Origin: Eledone cirrhosa | Taxonomy: Eukaryota > Mollusca > Cephalopoda > Octopoda > Eledonidae | Length of the DNA: 64,000 bases | Reading direction: 5' to 3' | Assembly (NCBI GenBank): GCA_964016885.1 | Contig: OZ024742.1 | Span: forward strand, 357,779,587-357,843,586 | Shown here: piece after piece, positions 61,448 to 64,000 of the stretch | How positions within the stretch are numbered: the first letter of the stretch is position 1 | Layout: each line of letters starts with the position of its first letter | Notes under the pieces: generated by a model | Seen by the model: only the letters and a program-made list of their open reading frames with translations | Told to the model about the DNA's origin: nothing | Databases searched by the model: none | Position numbers and translations under genes: made by a program

Positions 61448-64000
61448 GTATCGGCCCTTTATTTAGATCTATCAAAGGTGCTCATTAAGGCCCCATCCTT
61501 CAGACCATTCAAAGGTGGTAGGTATGGCTCCTTCCTTCAGACCTATCAAATGTAGTAGGTAAGGCCCCTTCCTTCAGACCTATGAAAGGTGGTAGGTGTG
61601 GCCCCTATATTCAGACCTATCAAATGTAGTAGGTATGGCCCCTTCCTTGACACCTATCAAAGTTGGTAGGTATGACCTCTTCCTTCAGACCTATCAAAGG
61701 TGGTAGGTATGGCCCCTTCCTTCAGACCTATCAAAGGTGGTAGGTATGGTCCCTTCCTTCAGACCTATCAAAGGTGGTAGGTATGGTCCCTTCCTTCAGA
61801 CCTATCAAAGGTGGTAGGTATGGCCCCTTCCTTCAGACCTATCAAAGGTAGTAGGTATGGTCCCTTCCTTCAGACCTATCAAAGGTGGTAGCTATGGTCC
61901 CTTCCTTCAGACCTATCAAAGGTGGTAGGTATGGTCCCTTCCTTCAGACCTATCAAAGGTGGTAGGTATGGCCCCTTCCTTCAGACCTATCAAAGGTGGT
62001 AGGTATGGCCCCTTCCTTCAGACCTATCAAAGGTAGTAGGTATGGTCCCTTCCTTCAGACCTATCAAAGGTGGTAGGTATGGTCCCTTCCTTCAGACCTA
62101 TCAAAGGTGGTAGGTATGGCCCCTTCCTTCAGACCTATCAAAGGTGGTAGGTATGGCCCCTTCCTTCAGACCTATCAAAGGTAGTAGGTATGGTCCCTTC
62201 CTTCAGACCTATCAAAGGTGGTAGCTATGGTCCCTTCCTTCAGACCTATCAAAGGTGGTAGGTATGGTCCCTTCCTTCAGACCTATCAAAGGTGGTAGGT
62301 ATGGCCCCTTCCTTCAGACCTATCAAAGGTGGTAGGTATGGCCCCTTCCTTCAGACCTATCAAAGGTGGTAGGTAAGGCCCCTTCCTTCAGACCTATCAA
62401 TGGTGGTAGGTATGGCCCCTTCCTTCAGACCTATCAAAGGTGGTAGGTAAGGCCCCTTCCTTCAGACCTATGAAAGGTGGTAGGTGTGGCCCCTATATTC
62501 AGACCTATCAAATGTAGTAGGTATGGCCCCTTCCTTGACACCTATCAAAGGTGGTAGGTATGGCCCCTTCCTTCAGACCTATCAAAGGTGGTAGGTAAGG
62601 CTCCTTCCTTCAGACCTATCAAATGTGTTAATTAAGGCCCCTTCCTTCAGACCTATCAAATATGGTAGGTATGGCCCCTTCCTTCAGACCTATCAAATGT
62701 TGTAGGTATGGCCCCTTACTTCAGACCTACCAAATATGGTAGGTATGGCCCCTTCCTGCAGACCTATCAAAGGTGGTAGCTATGGCCCCATTTTTCAGAC
62801 CTATCAAATATGGTAAGTAAGGCCCCATCCTTCAGACCTATGAAAGGTGGTAGGTATGGCCCCTTCCTTCAGACCTTTCAAAGGTGGTAGGTATGGCCCC
62901 TTCCTTCAGACCTATCAAAGGTGGTAGGTATGGCCCCTTCCTTCAGACCTATCAAAGGTGGTAGGTAAGGCCCCTTCCTTCAGACCTATCAAAGGTGGTA
63001 GGTATGGCCCCTTCCTTCAGACCTATCAAAGGTGGTAGGTAAGGCCCCTTCCTTCAGACCTATCACAGGTGGTAGGTAAGGCCCCTTCCTTCAGACCTAT
63101 CACAGGGGGTAGGTATGGCCCCTTCCTTCAGACCTATCAAAGGTGGTAGGTAAGGCCCCTTCCTTCAGACCTTTCAAAGGTGGTAGGTATGGCCCCTTCC
63201 TTCAGACCTTTCAAAGGTGGTAGGTATGGCCCCTTCCTTCAGACCTTTCAAAGGTGGTAGGTATGGCCCCTTCCTTCAGACCTATCAAAGGTGGTAGGTA
63301 AGGCCCCTTCCTTCAGACCTATCACAGGTGGTAGGTAAGGCCCCTTCCTTCAGACCTATCAAAGGTGGTAGGTATGGTCCCTTCCTTCAGACCTATCAAA
63401 GGTGGTAGGTAAGGCCCCTTCCTTCAGACCTATCACAGGTGGTAGGTATGGCCCCTTCCTTCAGACCTATCACAGGTGGTAGGTAAGGCCCCTTCCTTCA
63501 GACCTATCACAGGTGGTAGGTAAGGCCCCTTCCTTCAGACCTATCACAGGTGGTAGGTAAGGCCCCTTCCTTCAGACCTATCAAAGGTGGTAGGTATGGT
63601 CCCTTCCTTCAGACCTATCACAGGTGGTAGGTAAGGCCCCTTCCTTCAGACCTATCAAAGGTGGTAGGTAAGGCCCCTTCCTTCAGACCTATCACAGGTG
63701 GTAGGTATGGCCCCTTCCTTCAGACCTATCACAGGTGGTAGGTAAGGCCCCTTCCTTCAGACCTATCACAGTTGGTAGGTAAGGCCCCTTCCTTCAGACC
63801 TATCAAAGGTGGTAGGTAAGGCCCCTTCCTTCAGACCTATCACAGGTGGTAGGTATGGCCCCTTCCTTCAGACCTATCAAAGGTGGTAGGTATGGCCCCT
63901 TCCTTCAGACCTATCAAAGGTGGTAGGTATGGCCCCTTCCTTCAGACCTTTCAAAGGTGGTAGGTATGGCCCCTTCCTTCAGACCTATCAAAGGTGGTAG
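61448..64000. repeat. Array 2 higher-order block E (incomplete at window edge)
   Basis: Repeats 58,229 onward at an offset of 3,219 bp (87 units): GTATCGGCCC at 61,448, GTAGCTATGG at 61,888 and 62,221, GTGTTAATTA at 62,625. It runs off the right edge inside the ATCACAGG tail. The 84- to 87-unit block is therefore the basic higher-order repeat here, present at 53,974, 57,082 (truncated), 58,229 and 61,448. Confidence 0.9.

Larger units (their letters stand above)
14694..64000. repeat. Array 2: 37-bp satellite, about 1,330 units
   Basis: A consensus unit can be read at 52,465-52,501: CCTTCCTTCAGACCTATC, then AAAGGTGGTAGG, then TATGGCC. All units have the same orientation. The main variable sites are ACCTATC/ACCTTTC/ACCTGTC, AAAGG/AAATG/ACAGG, GGTAGG/AGTAGG/TGTTAGG, and TATGG/TAAGG/TGTGG. 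The GGCC at each unit end makes a regular HaeIII site. The consensus has no CpG and is about half G+C. A TAG in GGTAGG occurs once per unit, and because 37 leaves remainder 1 on division by 3, every frame is closed about every 111 bp unless that TAG is mutated. The array continues past the right edge. Confidence 0.98.

Noticed and set aside
14694..64000. CRISPR array, because 37 bp is a typical CRISPR repeat length
   Set aside because: Units are contiguous with no unique spacers between them, there are over a thousand, and no cas genes are present.
1..64000. Telomeric or known centromeric alphoid-type repeat
   Set aside because: No TTAGGG-type units and no 171-bp or similar monomer. No match to a CENP-B box pattern was seen. 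A centromeric role cannot be judged from sequence alone.

Overview
The whole window is non-coding tandem-repeat DNA from a eukaryotic genome. It holds two unrelated satellite arrays in direct succession, separated by a short non-satellite spacer. I found no credible protein-coding gene, tRNA, rRNA, transposon or CRISPR array. The size of the arrays, the nested higher-order repeats and the CpG-free consensus units point to a large, CpG-methylated genome. A vertebrate, perhaps a fish, is my guess, but nothing in the window fixes the species.

Layout. (1) Positions 1-14,249: array 1, a minisatellite with a 42-bp unit, about 335 units, already under way at the left edge. Units carry a variable GA run, giving length classes of 40, 42, 44, 46 and 48 bp. 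It is organised at several scales: an 88-bp dimer, a 210-bp five-unit cassette found eight times, a block of about 1.5 kb, and a segmental duplication with a 6,458-bp offset. (2) 14,250-14,693: spacer of about 440 bp with a small 18-20 bp tandem repeat at 14,411-14,553. (3) 14,694-64,000: array 2, a 37-bp satellite, about 1,330 units, one orientation throughout, running off the right edge. Its left part is diverged and its right part (from about 51 kb) is highly homogeneous and made of nested duplications whose offsets are exact multiples of 37 bp (2,553 = 69 units; 2,923 = 79; 3,108 = 84; 3,219 = 87; 4,255 = 115).

Open reading frames occur only because the units lack stop codons in several frames. 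In array 1 the unit is a multiple of three, so frames stay open on both strands for hundreds of codons. In array 2 frames open only where the once-per-unit TAG is mutated. I do not annotate any as a gene.

The most interesting points are: the abrupt junction of two unrelated satellites around a short spacer; the nested, datable duplication history of both arrays; a TCF/LEF-type core (ATCAAAG) in most homogeneous array 2 units and a RUNX-type core (TGTGGT) in most array 1 units, which would make the locus a possible transcription-factor sink; and an expanding sub-family (ATCACAGG) that destroys the TCF/LEF-type core. The binding ideas are inference from motif matches only.
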